Below, in pieces: positions 8,540-16,359 of a DNA stretch of 32,924 nt. The stretch spans positions 70,614 through 103,537 of the forward strand of contig PABV01000033.1 of assembly GCA_002699425.1 (NCBI GenBank). Direction: 5' to 3'. This DNA is from Methanobacteriota archaeon (lineage in GTDB: Archaea; Thermoplasmatota; Poseidoniia; Poseidoniales; Poseidoniaceae). The translations under genes were made by a program, and so were the position numbers. Position 1 is the first letter of the stretch; each line of letters opens with the position of its first letter. The notes beneath the pieces are model-generated. The model was not told the DNA's origin. It saw only the letters and a program-made list of their open reading frames with translations, and did no database searches.

Positions 8540-9265
8540 TCACATCCATGCACCGCGACCGGTTTGATGTCCGTTCACAAAAGGATTTGTCGTTTTTTCA
8601 TGACTAATTGTAGTTAAAGGACCGTGCCCGGGATGTACGATTGTGTCATCATTGAGAATCCATAACCGCTCTTTTATCATACGAATGAGTAAATCCATAT
8701 CTCCCCCAGAATCAGGCAAATCGGTTCTTCCTACTGAACCTTGAAACAAGGTATCACCTGCAAAGAGATGGTCAGGACCGTCATCGACATGAAGTAGTAA
8801 ACAACATCCACCAAGCGTATGACCAGGTGTATGGATGATTTCAAATTTTAAACCTTCAAATTCGTGCTCTTCACCATGCTTCCACTCAACATCCGCTATG
8901 GCTGGTTCTGGAACCTCGAACCCCCATCGCCTTGCAGAAAGCTGTGCCTTGCTTTGTAAAAAAGCATCATCAGCGTGAAGATACCACGGGACCTGATATT
9001 TTTCTTTAAGATCAGGGATGTGGCCGCTATGATCAAAGTGGGCGTGAGTGTTCAATAGGGCTATGACTCTTTTTTCCCCGTTGTAAGCATTAATTTCGAA
9101 ATCAGGTCCACTTCCAGATTGGGACTCGATCCAATCGATGATTCTCTCTGGCTCACCACCACCATCAATGATGACTGTGGCTCCGTTTAGTGGATTTGTT
9201 ACGACAGAACATCTTTGTTGAAGTGCAGTGACAAAGAAGTGTTCAATATTTGGTGAGAAAACCAT
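8540..9265 (-). CDS. Metallo-beta-lactamase-fold hydrolase (glyoxalase II-like)
   Basis: The 241-residue protein has the full metal-binding set of the MBL fold: NTHAHFDHSGH (HxHxDH), HTPGHTLGG, AGDTLFQGSVGRTDLP with the bridging Asp, and a final VHPGHGPLTTISHE. The GDTLF-GRTD pattern resembles hydroxyacylglutathione hydrolase and related thioester hydrolases. True glutathione-dependent glyoxalase II function is doubtful in an archaeon, so a general thioester or other hydrolase is the safer call. ATG at 9265 is chosen; a TTG at 9283 would overlap the upstream gene and has no ribosome binding site. Its stop is directly back to back with the etfA stop. Confidence 0.85.
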   Translation of the reverse strand: MVFSPNIEHFFVTALQQRCSVVTNPLNGATVIIDGGGEPERIIDWIESQSGSGPDFEINAYNGEKRVIALLNTHAHFDHSGHIPDLKEKYQVPWYLHADDAFLQSKAQLSARRWGFEVPEPAIADVEWKHGEEHEFEGLKFEIIHTPGHTLGGCCLLLHVDDGPDHLFAGDTLFQGSVGRTDLPDSGGDMDLLIRMIKERLWILNDDTIVHPGHGPLTTISHEKTTNPFVNGHQTGRGAWM

Positions 9266-9275
9266 TGAAAACCAC

Positions 9276-10781
9276 TCATTCAATCGTTACAGTAAGTGCA
9301 TCACTGGTCCAGGATCCTTCGGAATCCTTTACTCGCAACTCGAATCGATGAACTCCTTTATTCAATTTGATTTTTACTTTGGAAGATTGGGCTACTTCTT
9401 TCCCAAGAGCATTGATCCATTGCCAACTTGAGACTCTGCTTTGTGGGTCGTAGGTCTCAGAACCGTCTAATATTACCATTGCAACTCCATTTTCATCTGA
9501 TTGAGTAGTAATATCGTTGCCACTATTTGCTACAGGAGCAATATATTCCTCTACTTCTGAGTCAAGATCTTCAAGAAGATTGATATCATGTAGTGCTAAA
9601 TCGAGATTTTCATCTTCATTAATTGGTTTTGTATCCTCTTCAAGTGCGCTAAGTTGATCTTCGAGAGCATCCAGCAAGACTGACATCTCTTTGGCATTAC
9701 TTTTCGAAGTCACCTTTTCTTCTGCCATAAGGGCTTCAAAAGCATCATCCTTTTCATCATATAGAGATGCAGCGTCTATTTCTATAGGAGGAGCCTCTGC
9801 CCAATCGTCCACTTCATTTTTCACTAATGCCACGCTTTCTGCTTCAGCATTGGCATCAAGAATGATGACCGGTTCGCTTTCAGTCCAATCATTTTGGTCC
9901 TCTCCGGCAACCATCACTACACTCCAATCATCATTAACAGCGATCATTTCAACCATTCCTTGATGTTCAACAGACCAAACGATTTCATCTCCGTTGATCA
10001 TGTAAATATGAAACCATGATGCCAGAAGTGCTCTGTCACCCCCGTCAATAATTTTCTTGACAGGATGTTGAAGTTCGGCTGCTAACTTATCATAATATTG
10101 AACTCCTCCCATATCCAATCCAAGCCAAACACCATCGATGGCAACAACTCTTCCTTTTGGTTCACTTCGTTCAACTAATTTTCCATCTCGCCAACATTCC
10201 ACTTCAATGGCTTCTTCTTCCCCGGGGACCAAACCATGACCTTCCCTTGCAATGATAATCGCATCGTTGTTCCATCCTATCGCAGTAATACGTTCACCTA
10301 TGTCACCTCTAGCAGGTCTTTGCCATGTTTTTTCACCACTCCAAGACCATAATGAGACCTCTCCACTTTCATCAGCGATTGCAAGTTGTGGACCTAGTGA
10401 AATGAATAATGTGCTTTGGTTATCAGGCATGAAAAGGAGGTTACCTTGATGATCAATAACGTAACATTTCCCGAGAGCATCTGAAAATACAATGTTCAGC
10501 CCATCAGAAAAAAGATTCTCTGCACCCGTCTCGCATTGAAAATTCCATCCAGGCTTGAATTTTTGTAAGCAAGTAATCCCATCTTTGTGAGAAACAATAA
10601 GGTCGCCGTTTTTCAGATGTTCAATACCAGAGATACCTTCGCATTCAAACACATTCCCATTCTCATCGAAGAGGCGGTTTTTTTCAGCAATGACCGGGTT
10701 TTTCCCCTCTCCGTCAACGGAAATTGCCACTACGCGATTCTCTGAAGCAATTTTTCGGAGGAGGGGTACGCTCTTGCGCAT
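9276..10781 (-). CDS. Cytoplasmic beta-propeller-like protein with acidic linker and C-terminal PKD-like domain
   Basis: The start at 10781 is preferred because GGAGT lies 6 bases upstream; an in-frame ATG at 10817 lacks one. The product has about 501 residues. Residues 1-300 show repeated short beta segments (DGEGKNPVIAEKNRLFDENG, IVFSDALGKCYVIDHQGN, AIADESGEVSLWSWSGE), as in a PQQ/WD40-like propeller. About 300-410 is strongly acidic and low in complexity. The last 85 residues form a PKD-like Ig fold: SDENGVAMVILDGSETYDP, then SSWQWINALG and HRFELRVKDSEGSW. PKD domains are usually extracellular, but I see no signal peptide or transmembrane helix. Function unknown. The MBL gene starts next to its stop. 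Confidence 0.7.
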   Translation of the reverse strand: MRKSVPLLRKIASENRVVAISVDGEGKNPVIAEKNRLFDENGNVFECEGISGIEHLKNGDLIVSHKDGITCLQKFKPGWNFQCETGAENLFSDGLNIVFSDALGKCYVIDHQGNLLFMPDNQSTLFISLGPQLAIADESGEVSLWSWSGEKTWQRPARGDIGERITAIGWNNDAIIIAREGHGLVPGEEEAIEVECWRDGKLVERSEPKGRVVAIDGVWLGLDMGGVQYYDKLAAELQHPVKKIIDGGDRALLASWFHIYMINGDEIVWSVEHQGMVEMIAVNDDWSVVMVAGEDQNDWTESEPVIILDANAEAESVALVKNEVDDWAEAPPIEIDAASLYDEKDDAFEALMAEEKVTSKSNAKEMSVLLDALEDQLSALEEDTKPINEDENLDLALHDINLLEDLDSEVEEYIAPVANSGNDITTQSDENGVAMVILDGSETYDPQSRVSSWQWINALGKEVAQSSKVKIKLNKGVHRFELRVKDSEGSWTSDALTVTIE

Positions 10782-10869
10782 GGAAACTCCGAGGGGGAAG
10801 GGGTTCATGAGAATCATGGCTCAGCACGAATATTCTGAGCAATAAAAGATAGAGAGAAAATACTGAGTA

Positions 10870-12405
10870 TTACGTTTCTCCAAGATTGTGAATATCGATA
10901 TTGACCTCAGGATTCTTTTGCATATTTTTGGCTTTATCGTTTCGCCTTTTTTGCAGTCTTTCAAGATATTCAGGAGTAATATCTCCTGTGATATATTCTC
11001 CGTTAAAGCAACTGGCATCCCAGGATTGTGGTCCATTGATACTTGTTGTATCAATGAGGTCATCTAATGTTTGAAAGAATAATCGGTCGGAGCCTATTTC
11101 AGCGGAGATTTCCTCAATTGTTCGATTATTTGCAATAAATTCGTCCATTGCTGGCATATCAATGCCGTAAACATTTGGATATCTAACTGGAGGAGCTGCG
11201 GATGCAAAATAGACCTTTTTTGCTCCACACTCTCTGGCCATTTCAATAATCTGTGCGCTGGTGTTTCCTCTTACAATCGAATCATCTACCAAAATGACAT
11301 TTTTCCCAGAAAACTCTTTTTCAATAGTGTTTAATTTTCGCCGGACGGATTTCATTCTTACCGCTTGTCCGGGCATGATGAAGGTTCTTCCAATGTATCT
11401 GTTCTTTACAAAGCCTTCACGATACTCGATTCCTAAGGTTCTCGCCAACTGTAAAGCAGCATATCTTCCCGAATCAGGAACTGGTATGACCACATCGATG
11501 TCATGTTCTGGCATTTCTTCCAAAATACGACTCGCTAATCGTTCACCTTGATTCAATCTTGCCTGATAAACAGAAATACCATCGATTACCGAATCAGGCC
11601 TTGCAAAATAGACGTGCTCAAAAATACAAGGAGTGTGTAATTTATCTTCAGCACAATTTCTTGTGTAGAGTTTACCTGCTTTCGAAATGAATATTGCTTC
11701 TCCAGGTTGAACATCTCTTTCAACTTCGAATCCCAGTGCTGAAATTGCTACAGATTCTGATGCAACAATCCACTCCTTCACTCCATTGATAGTTCGACTG
11801 CCGAAAATTAGTGGCCTAATGCCATGAGCATCTCTAAATGCGAGTAAACCAAACTCACTTAGCAATGCAACACAAGCAAAACTTCCTTTTGTTTGCTCGT
11901 TGAGGCGGGATACAGCATCGAATATATTGTCGACATCAATATGTATTTCTCCATCGATGTCAAAGTTTGGTGCAAGATCAAAAATCTCAACAGCGAGGAG
12001 ATTTAGGAGTAATTCTGAGTCTGAGGTTGTGTTCATGTGTCTTCGGTTTTTCATACTCACAATTTGCTTTAATTCTTCAACGTTGGTCAGATTTCCATTG
12101 TGAGCGAGAGAAATTCCGTAAGGTGAATTCACATAAAATGGCTGGGCTTCTGCTGCGGAAGAACTACCTGCAGTTGGATATCGAACATGGCCGATACCAA
12201 CATGACCAACGAGTTGTTTCATGTGTTTTTCCAAAAAAACGTCTTTGACCAAACCTATTTTTTTCCTGAGGTGGAAACGCCCCTCATTTTCAGTCACAAT
12301 ACCAGCGGCATCTTGGCCTCTGTGTTGTAGTACTGTGAGCCCATCGTAGATCAACTGGTTCACGTGGGTACCAGCTTGTCCAACAACTCCAATGATGCCG
12401 CACAT
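10870..12405 (-). CDS. purF: Amidophosphoribosyltransferase (PurF)
   Basis: The 511-residue enzyme catalyses the first step of purine synthesis, PRPP plus glutamine to phosphoribosylamine. The N-terminus MCGIIGVVG places the catalytic Cys at residue 2 with no propeptide. LQHRGQDAAGI and HNGNLTN are class II amidotransferase motifs. The PRPP-binding motif VILVDDSIVRGNTS is at residues 370-383. The segments that carry FeS-cluster cysteines in Bacillus PurF read RYPNVYGID and DASCFNGEY here, so a cluster seems absent, as in the E. coli enzyme. L37e lies 59 bases upstream on the same strand. L37e-purF linkage is a known archaeal arrangement, usually with an LSm gene that is missing here. Confidence 0.96.
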   Translation of the reverse strand: MCGIIGVVGQAGTHVNQLIYDGLTVLQHRGQDAAGIVTENEGRFHLRKKIGLVKDVFLEKHMKQLVGHVGIGHVRYPTAGSSSAAEAQPFYVNSPYGISLAHNGNLTNVEELKQIVSMKNRRHMNTTSDSELLLNLLAVEIFDLAPNFDIDGEIHIDVDNIFDAVSRLNEQTKGSFACVALLSEFGLLAFRDAHGIRPLIFGSRTINGVKEWIVASESVAISALGFEVERDVQPGEAIFISKAGKLYTRNCAEDKLHTPCIFEHVYFARPDSVIDGISVYQARLNQGERLASRILEEMPEHDIDVVIPVPDSGRYAALQLARTLGIEYREGFVKNRYIGRTFIMPGQAVRMKSVRRKLNTIEKEFSGKNVILVDDSIVRGNTSAQIIEMARECGAKKVYFASAAPPVRYPNVYGIDMPAMDEFIANNRTIEEISAEIGSDRLFFQTLDDLIDTTSINGPQSWDASCFNGEYITGDITPEYLERLQKRRNDKAKNMQKNPEVNIDIHNLGET

Positions 12406-12464
12406 GGTTCTCGTTAACCCATCCCAAGTACAGACGATTTACATCCCTTTTGGAACAACATCAA

Positions 12465-12638
12465 TTACGGTCGATGGGATTTCTTAGACCAACTGTAAGT
12501 TCTTCGCCTCGCAGTTGCCCCATATCCACATGATGCACAAACTTTCTTTTGTTTGTGATAGGAATGTTTTCCACAGCGGCGACATGGCATGTGGGTGGTC
12601 TTTTGACGACTTCCCCTTGAAGGTGTACCCTTTGACAT
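12465..12638 (-). CDS. rpl37e: 50S ribosomal protein L37e
   Basis: The 57-residue zinc-ribbon protein of the large subunit begins [16 protein letters not shown], as in archaeal and eukaryotic L37e. Zinc ligands are intact: C19-x2-C22 and C34-x2-C37, within [20 protein letters not shown]. It continues [11 protein letters not shown], another family hallmark. ATG at 12638 is chosen because GGTGA lies 5 bases before it and the protein then begins as the family does; an in-frame start at 12662 adds eight unrelated residues. A TATA-like sequence lies about 35 bases upstream. Followed by purF on the same strand. Confidence 0.95.
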   Translation of the reverse strand: MSKGTPSRGSRQKTTHMPCRRCGKHSYHKQKKVCASCGYGATARRRTYSWSKKSHRP

Positions 12639-12670
12639 ACAATCACCGTGCAGCCTGCCCACCTGACAAC

Positions 12671-12680
12671 TGTATATGAA
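12671..12680 (-). promoter_or_regulatory. Candidate TATA box for L37e-purF
   Basis: On the minus strand the sequence reads TTCATATACA, centred about 36 bases before the L37e start codon. Archaeal TATA boxes sit about 26 bases before the transcript start, so this would give a leader of roughly 10 bases holding the GGTGA site. It lies just past the stop codon of the upstream membrane-protein gene, so L37e need not depend on that gene's promoter. The call is by position and sequence only. Confidence 0.4.
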
Positions 12681-12692
12681 AGCAGCGGCGGG

Positions 12693-13145
12693 TTATTCCT
12701 CCTCAGGAAATCGAGTGGGGGTTGCGGTAATTGATGCAAAAAGGCTTCCAATTGTCAAAAGTACAGCCAAAACCATGGCAAAGCCGGAAGCAATAATGTG
12801 AACGATGTTGTACAATGCCTGGGCCTGGAAACTTCCGTTGTTTTCCATGAGAATATCGTTATTATAAAGCAACAGAATACCAATCCCAACACCTGCCATG
12901 ACGGCGATAATCATGCCCATAATCGGGGCATAGGGTCTTTCTCGACTTCCAGCATAAGCAAACATATTCACCATAAGGAGAATGCCGGTAATGATGTATG
13001 CGGTGAGTATGGCGTTAGCAAAACGCTTGAAGGATTCTTCGCTAAAGTATGGGTTTCCAATCAAGATGTTAACTAGAATAATGAGCAAGAATGGAATGGA
13101 TGCTGCGGATAAGAGCACTTTCCAATCAGCTCTCTTTTCACTCAT
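12693..13145 (-). CDS. Small four-helix integral membrane protein, unknown function
   Basis: The 150-residue product has four clear hydrophobic helices, at about 10-28, 42-65, 72-95 and 112-138, with a short soluble N-terminus and an acidic tail, RFPEEE. There is no recognisable catalytic motif, cysteine pair or transporter signature. The ATG overlaps the stop of the upstream membrane-protein gene by 8 bases, so the two are translated from one message and may form a complex. I do not recognise the family. Confidence 0.6.
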   Translation of the reverse strand: MSEKRADWKVLLSAASIPFLLIILVNILIGNPYFSEESFKRFANAILTAYIITGILLMVNMFAYAGSRERPYAPIMGMIIAVMAGVGIGILLLYNNDILMENNGSFQAQALYNIVHIIASGFAMVLAVLLTIGSLFASITATPTRFPEEE

Positions 13146-13923
13146 CTTCTATACCTCCTAGGTGCCGTGAAAGTACCGATTCAACGTGATTCCACTCCTC
13201 TTTAGTGGGAGGGGATGTTTGGGTCGGTTCAGGCATTGATTTTTCATACACAGCAATAACTATGGTAAAAGCAAAAATTGCCAATAAACAACCGACAATG
13301 ATCCCAAAAATATCAGCGGCTGCCATCCAAATATAATCTCTAAATTGTTCAGCAGTAGTTATGTTTCCATCATATGACATCGCAAGAAGTGTGATCAAAG
13401 TAGTAAAAACTGAGATTAGGAATAAATGTATTGAATTTTTCCCCCTATCTCTTCCTATCGTGACAAGAATCATTGAAAATAGGGCAGTAAATGAAGCCGA
13501 TGCTAAAAGGAATGTAGGCCAAAAAATAATCCAATAAGGATTGGCTTGTCCTCTCCACATTGGTGTGAATGAATGCCAATGCATAATGCATAAATAGGTC
13601 ATTGAGAACAAAGATAAAAGAAAACCAAGAGGCCTGTATGTTTTACTGATTCGCTGAACAGGAACATTTCCTGAAAAGATAATGATATACAAGCCTCCCA
13701 AAAGTGCGGTGGATGGAATCAGCAGATCAAGCAATAGTTTTCCCACTGCGGATGAATCAGAGTTGGGAACTGTTATCGGAGAACTAAGGAGTCCTATGAT
13801 TCCCACAATAATCAGCGGAATAACAAACCGACTGGATTTGGTGAAGAAGGTTAAAGAAACCCCTATGCCAAATAAAAAAAGAGGAATCCAGAAAAAGAAT
13901 AATGGCGCAAGCGCCTCCTCCAT
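13138..13923 (-). CDS. Seven-helix integral membrane protein, unknown function
   Basis: The 261-residue product has about seven hydrophobic segments, near residues 5-25, 31-50, 60-85, 97-115, 128-150, 160-178 and 198-225. A soluble acidic C-terminus follows, with TQTSPPTKEEWNHVESVLSR. The tail may bind a partner inside the cell. I see no retinal-binding lysine pattern of a rhodopsin and no transporter signature. It is the first gene of a unit with the four-helix protein downstream (8-base overlap). It diverges from the L44e cluster with a 133-base gap that must hold both promoters. Confidence 0.6.
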   Translation of the reverse strand: MEEALAPLFFFWIPLFLFGIGVSLTFFTKSSRFVIPLIIVGIIGLLSSPITVPNSDSSAVGKLLLDLLIPSTALLGGLYIIIFSGNVPVQRISKTYRPLGFLLSLFSMTYLCIMHWHSFTPMWRGQANPYWIIFWPTFLLASASFTALFSMILVTIGRDRGKNSIHLFLISVFTTLITLLAMSYDGNITTAEQFRDYIWMAAADIFGIIVGCLLAIFAFTIVIAVYEKSMPEPTQTSPPTKEEWNHVESVLSRHLGGIEDE

Positions 13924-14010
13924 AAATGAGTGCTACCGATTCTTGCATATCAATATATCATCACTATCAATTAGCGCAGTCCCACCTTTTCGTAAAAATT
14001 ACTTGCGGCA

Positions 14011-14020
14011 TGCATAAATA
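14011..14020 (+). promoter_or_regulatory. Candidate TATA box for the L44e-S27e-aIF2alpha cluster
   Basis: TGCATAAATA lies 37 bases before the chosen L44e start, in the 133-base divergent gap. A transcript start about 26 bases from its centre would fall near 14042 and leave a short leader with the GAGTGA ribosome binding site. It is the best A/T-rich promoter match in the gap for the plus strand. Based on sequence and spacing only. Confidence 0.45.
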
Positions 14021-14056
14021 TTGAACTCATGTGGCACGGCTGCCTGAGTGATTGTA

Positions 14057-14341
14057 ATGGTGAAAATGCCACGTCAAGTAAAGCGATACAGCCCCTCTGC
14101 TGGTAAGCATACTTTGCATACAGTTGAGCGGGTCAAAAAGAGACGTGCCTCTGAACTCAAGTGGGGTCAACGTCGGTTTCGCCGAGTTATGGCAGGTTAC
14201 CGAGGTTTTCCACGTCCTAAACCAGATGGTAGGGAGAAGCCTACCAAGCGTGTAAACATTCTTTATCGATGCACTGAGACAGGTAAAGCACATTATGCTC
14301 CCTGTCAAAGGGCGAAGAAATTCGAATTAGTAGATAATTGA
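14057..14341 (+). CDS. rpl44e: 50S ribosomal protein L44e, with degenerate zinc-binding site
   Basis: The 94-residue product keeps the L44e core: MVKMPRQVKRY, then SELKWGQRRFRR, then EKPTKRVNILYRC and GKAHYAPCQRAKKFEL. Family members bind zinc with two CxxC pairs. Here the first pair is replaced by S12-P-S-A15, and in the second C72 stays while the partner is T75, so zinc binding by the usual ligands is not expected. ATG at 14057 is chosen for its GAGTGA 5 bases upstream; GTG at 14048 and ATG at 14066 are alternatives. It heads the conserved archaeal order L44e, S27e, aIF2-alpha, Nop10. S27e follows after 11 bases. Confidence 0.92.
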   Translation: MVKMPRQVKRYSPSAGKHTLHTVERVKKRRASELKWGQRRFRRVMAGYRGFPRPKPDGREKPTKRVNILYRCTETGKAHYAPCQRAKKFELVDN

Positions 14342-14352
14342 GGTGAAGATTC

Positions 14353-14523
14353 ATGGCAGGCCATTTTTTGAAAGTGAGTTGCAAAGATTGTGGACATGAG
14401 AGCGTTATTTTCTCACGGGCCACAACAATGATCCCTTGTTCTGTATGTGGGTCTATACTCACAAAATCCGCTGGCGGAAAAGCAAAACTTGTCGGTTGCG
14501 ACGTCATTGAGACATTTGTCTAA
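14353..14523 (+). CDS. rps27e: 30S ribosomal protein S27e
   Basis: The short 56-residue zinc-ribbon protein of the small subunit begins MAGHFLKVSCKDCGHESVIF. Both zinc pairs are intact: C10-x2-C13 and C29-x2-C32 (PCSVCGSIL). The middle FSRATTMIPC and the end GKAKLVGCDVIETF match archaeal S27e. GAGGTG lies 7 bases before the ATG. It falls between L44e and aIF2-alpha, exactly where this protein is found in other archaea. The intact zinc site contrasts with that of L44e just upstream. Confidence 0.95.
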   Translation: MAGHFLKVSCKDCGHESVIFSRATTMIPCSVCGSILTKSAGGKAKLVGCDVIETFV

Positions 14524-14537
14524 GGAGGTGTGCCTCC
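14524..14537 (+). promoter_or_regulatory. Hairpin enclosing the aIF2-alpha Shine-Dalgarno sequence
   Basis: The bases between the S27e stop and the aIF2-alpha ATG read GGAGG-TGTG-CCTCC, a perfect 5-bp G/C-rich stem with a 4-base loop. The 5' arm is the Shine-Dalgarno sequence itself, and the 3' arm touches the start codon. Folding would hide the ribosome binding site. Ribosomes finishing S27e (stop 14521-14523) would reach and open it, so it may enforce translational coupling. Sequence directly shows the inverted repeat; the regulatory role is inference. Confidence 0.5.
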
Positions 14538-15329
14538 ATGGCAGTCGACCAATCAATCATGAGTCCTAATGAAGGGGAATTGGTCGTTTGCACCGTAACT
14601 GAGGTAAAGCAAAATGGCGCTTATGTCAAATTAGACGAATATACTGGAATAAACGGCTTCATTTTTATCGGAGAAGTAGCATCAGGATGGATCAAAAATA
14701 TCCGTGGGTATGTAAGGGACGGTCAACGCCTTATCTGTAAAGTACTCAGAACTCGAAGAGATGGAGAAAGTTTGGAGTTATCACTCAAAAGCGTCAGTGA
14801 AGAACGCCGAAGAGACCGCCTTCAGGTTTGGAAAAATGAACAACGTGCTCTTCAATTGTTCAAGGTTCTTGGAGAAAAGCAAAAGTGGGATGAGGAAAAG
14901 AAACTCTCCTTAACAACAGACCTTACCGAGATGTTTGAAACATTATATGGCGCTTTTGAGGAAGCAGCCATGAACCCAGAAAGTCTCTCAGATGCCGGTT
15001 TTGAAGGGGAATGGTTGAAAGAATTTATCGAAATTGCTGTTGAAAATATTATTCCTGAGTTTGTCGAAATCAAAGGGATTTTGACGATTAAAGTTGAAGA
15101 TTCACGAGGTATCGATCTCATCAGGGAAAGTTTGTTAGCTGCAGAAAGTGCCACAAATGAGGAAGAAGAGATTGAAGTGAAGTGTTTTTATGATGGAGCG
15201 CCAAATTATCGTATTGAACTCAAGGCTCCTGATTTCAAAACCGGTGAGGAAATATGGAATTTAGCCACCGAGAAATGTTTGCAAGTGATTCATGCGGCTG
15301 GTGGAGATGCCAGTGCTTCGAGGGAGTAA
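14538..15329 (+). CDS. eif2a: Translation initiation factor aIF2 alpha subunit
   Basis: The 263-residue factor is part of the aIF2 heterotrimer that brings initiator tRNA to the ribosome. The N-terminal S1 (OB) domain, residues about 8-85, reads GELVVCTVTEVKQNGAYVKL, then GFIFIGEVASGWIKNIRGYV and SLELSLKSVSEERRRD. A helical domain follows (about 90-170). The C-terminal alpha/beta domain binds the gamma subunit (LTIKVEDSRGIDLIRESL). The start is fixed by the strong GGAGG directly upstream. It sits in the standard archaeal cluster between S27e and Nop10; Nop10 starts one base past its stop. Confidence 0.95.
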   Translation: MAVDQSIMSPNEGELVVCTVTEVKQNGAYVKLDEYTGINGFIFIGEVASGWIKNIRGYVRDGQRLICKVLRTRRDGESLELSLKSVSEERRRDRLQVWKNEQRALQLFKVLGEKQKWDEEKKLSLTTDLTEMFETLYGAFEEAAMNPESLSDAGFEGEWLKEFIEIAVENIIPEFVEIKGILTIKVEDSRGIDLIRESLLAAESATNEEEEIEVKCFYDGAPNYRIELKAPDFKTGEEIWNLATEKCLQVIHAAGGDASASRE

Positions 15330-15330
15330 T

Positions 15331-15540
15331 GTGCCGCGACAATTGTTGCAGTTTTGCCGGGTTTGTGAGGTATACACTCTCAAAACTGAATGTCCAAAGT
15401 GCCAAACAAAAGTAACCCAAGCTCCTCCTTTAAAATGGTCCCCGGAAGATAAGAGGGCTTATCTTCGAAGAAAATTAGAGAATGTTGCAGACGATGAATG
15501 GTCAAAATCTCTATCCCGATTTAACAACACGGATGTTTAA
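15331..15540 (+). CDS. nop10: H/ACA RNP component Nop10
   Basis: The 69-residue product is the small H/ACA-RNP protein that supports Cbf5 in RNA-guided pseudouridylation. The family core is clear: LLQFCRVCEVYTLKTECPKC with zinc cysteines C9, C12, C21 and C24, then KVTQAPPLKWSPEDKRAYLR, matching the archaeal SPEDKY region. The start is GTG at 15331 with GGGAG shortly upstream; an in-frame ATG at 15292 lies inside aIF2-alpha and is rejected. The C-terminal extension of about 20 residues (KLENVADDEWSKSL) is longer than in the minimal archaeal form of about 55-60 residues. Confidence 0.92.
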   Translation: MPRQLLQFCRVCEVYTLKTECPKCQTKVTQAPPLKWSPEDKRAYLRRKLENVADDEWSKSLSRFNNTDV

Positions 15541-15578
15541 TCTTTGTCTGTATATCGTGGTATTATGTTTCTTTGTTA

Positions 15579-15598
15579 AGGGAAGCATTATCTTCCTT
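15579..15598 (+). other. Inverted repeat between nop10 and the PAC2 gene
   Basis: GGAAG (15581-15585) and CTTCC (15592-15596) pair across a 6-base loop; adding A-T and G-T pairs gives a 7-bp stem. There is no T-tract after it, so it is not a classic terminator. It lies 20 bases before the PAC2 start and could be in that gene's leader, or mark the end of the translation-cluster transcript. A possible TATA (TATATC, 15551-15556) lies upstream. Role unknown. Confidence 0.35.
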
Positions 15599-15618
15599 CA
15601 AGTCCGGCTGAATGATTC

Positions 15619-16359
15619 ATGGGCATTCAAGTGCATTGGTTAGAAGAAGAAATGGACTTGGAAAAAAGCACCATACTTGTTGCTTTTCCAGGGGTGGGAG
15701 ATGTAGGTAAACTGGCTATTGATGCCATCAATCAATCACTTCAAGCAGTAACAGTAGCGAGGATTATGCATTCTTCACTACCTCCTATTGCCAAATTGGA
15801 TGAAGATGGTCTTCTCGTGCCACCTCACCTGTCATTATCTTATATTGAATTAGAAGGAAAAAGTCTTTTCACATTGACTGGCGATGCTCAACCAAGTACG
15901 CCCGATGGTCAATATGAAATGGCTCAATGGTTGCTTTCGCATGCTCAAAGTAGCGAAATTATTTCCTTTGCGGGCATGGCTGCTAAGGCAGAAACCAAAG
16001 AGGTCTTTGCTATCTGTTCAGATGTAAATTATCGTATTGATTTAGAACAGATGGGTGTTGATATCCGACGTACGGAGCCGAAATCCGGAGTGATTGGAAT
16101 GGCAGCAATGCTCACTTCACTCAGCCCTATGTTTCAGGTTTCAGGTTGCTGTTTAATTGCCACTACGATTGGAACAAGTTTAGATCCATTGGCTTCTGAA
16201 AGATTACTGAACCATCTCATTTCATGGTGGTCTATGCCACAATCCATCGTCCTCAATGCAAAAGAACGGCTAATGGAAAAACTTGAATCAATGAAAAATG
16301 ATGATTCAGTAGATCATGTAGGGGAATTACTTGCTCCTGATGATTTGTTGTATATGTGA
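15619..16359 (+). CDS. PAC2-family protein (proteasome assembly chaperone-like)
   Basis: The 246-residue product starts MGIQVHWLEEEMDLEKSTILVAFPGVGDVGKLAIDAI; the AFPGVGDVG segment and ARIMHSSLPPIAKLDEDGLL that follows are hallmarks of the archaeal PAC2 / COG2047 family. SFAGMAAKA and SGVIGMAAMLTSLSP fit the later conserved core. Eukaryotic relatives help assemble the 20S proteasome; archaeal members are poorly characterised. The family commonly follows Nop10 in archaeal genomes, as here. It is separated from Nop10 by 78 bases that hold an inverted repeat. Its TGA abuts the convergent SAMP-like stop with no gap. Confidence 0.85.
   Translation: MGIQVHWLEEEMDLEKSTILVAFPGVGDVGKLAIDAINQSLQAVTVARIMHSSLPPIAKLDEDGLLVPPHLSLSYIELEGKSLFTLTGDAQPSTPDGQYEMAQWLLSHAQSSEIISFAGMAAKAETKEVFAICSDVNYRIDLEQMGVDIRRTEPKSGVIGMAAMLTSLSPMFQVSGCCLIATTIGTSLDPLASERLLNHLISWWSMPQSIVLNAKERLMEKLESMKNDDSVDHVGELLAPDDLLYM

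Noticed and set aside
12461-12751. 96-residue minus-strand frame overlapping L37e
   Set aside because: Same strand but another frame of the L37e gene; L37e matches its family throughout, while this frame matches nothing.
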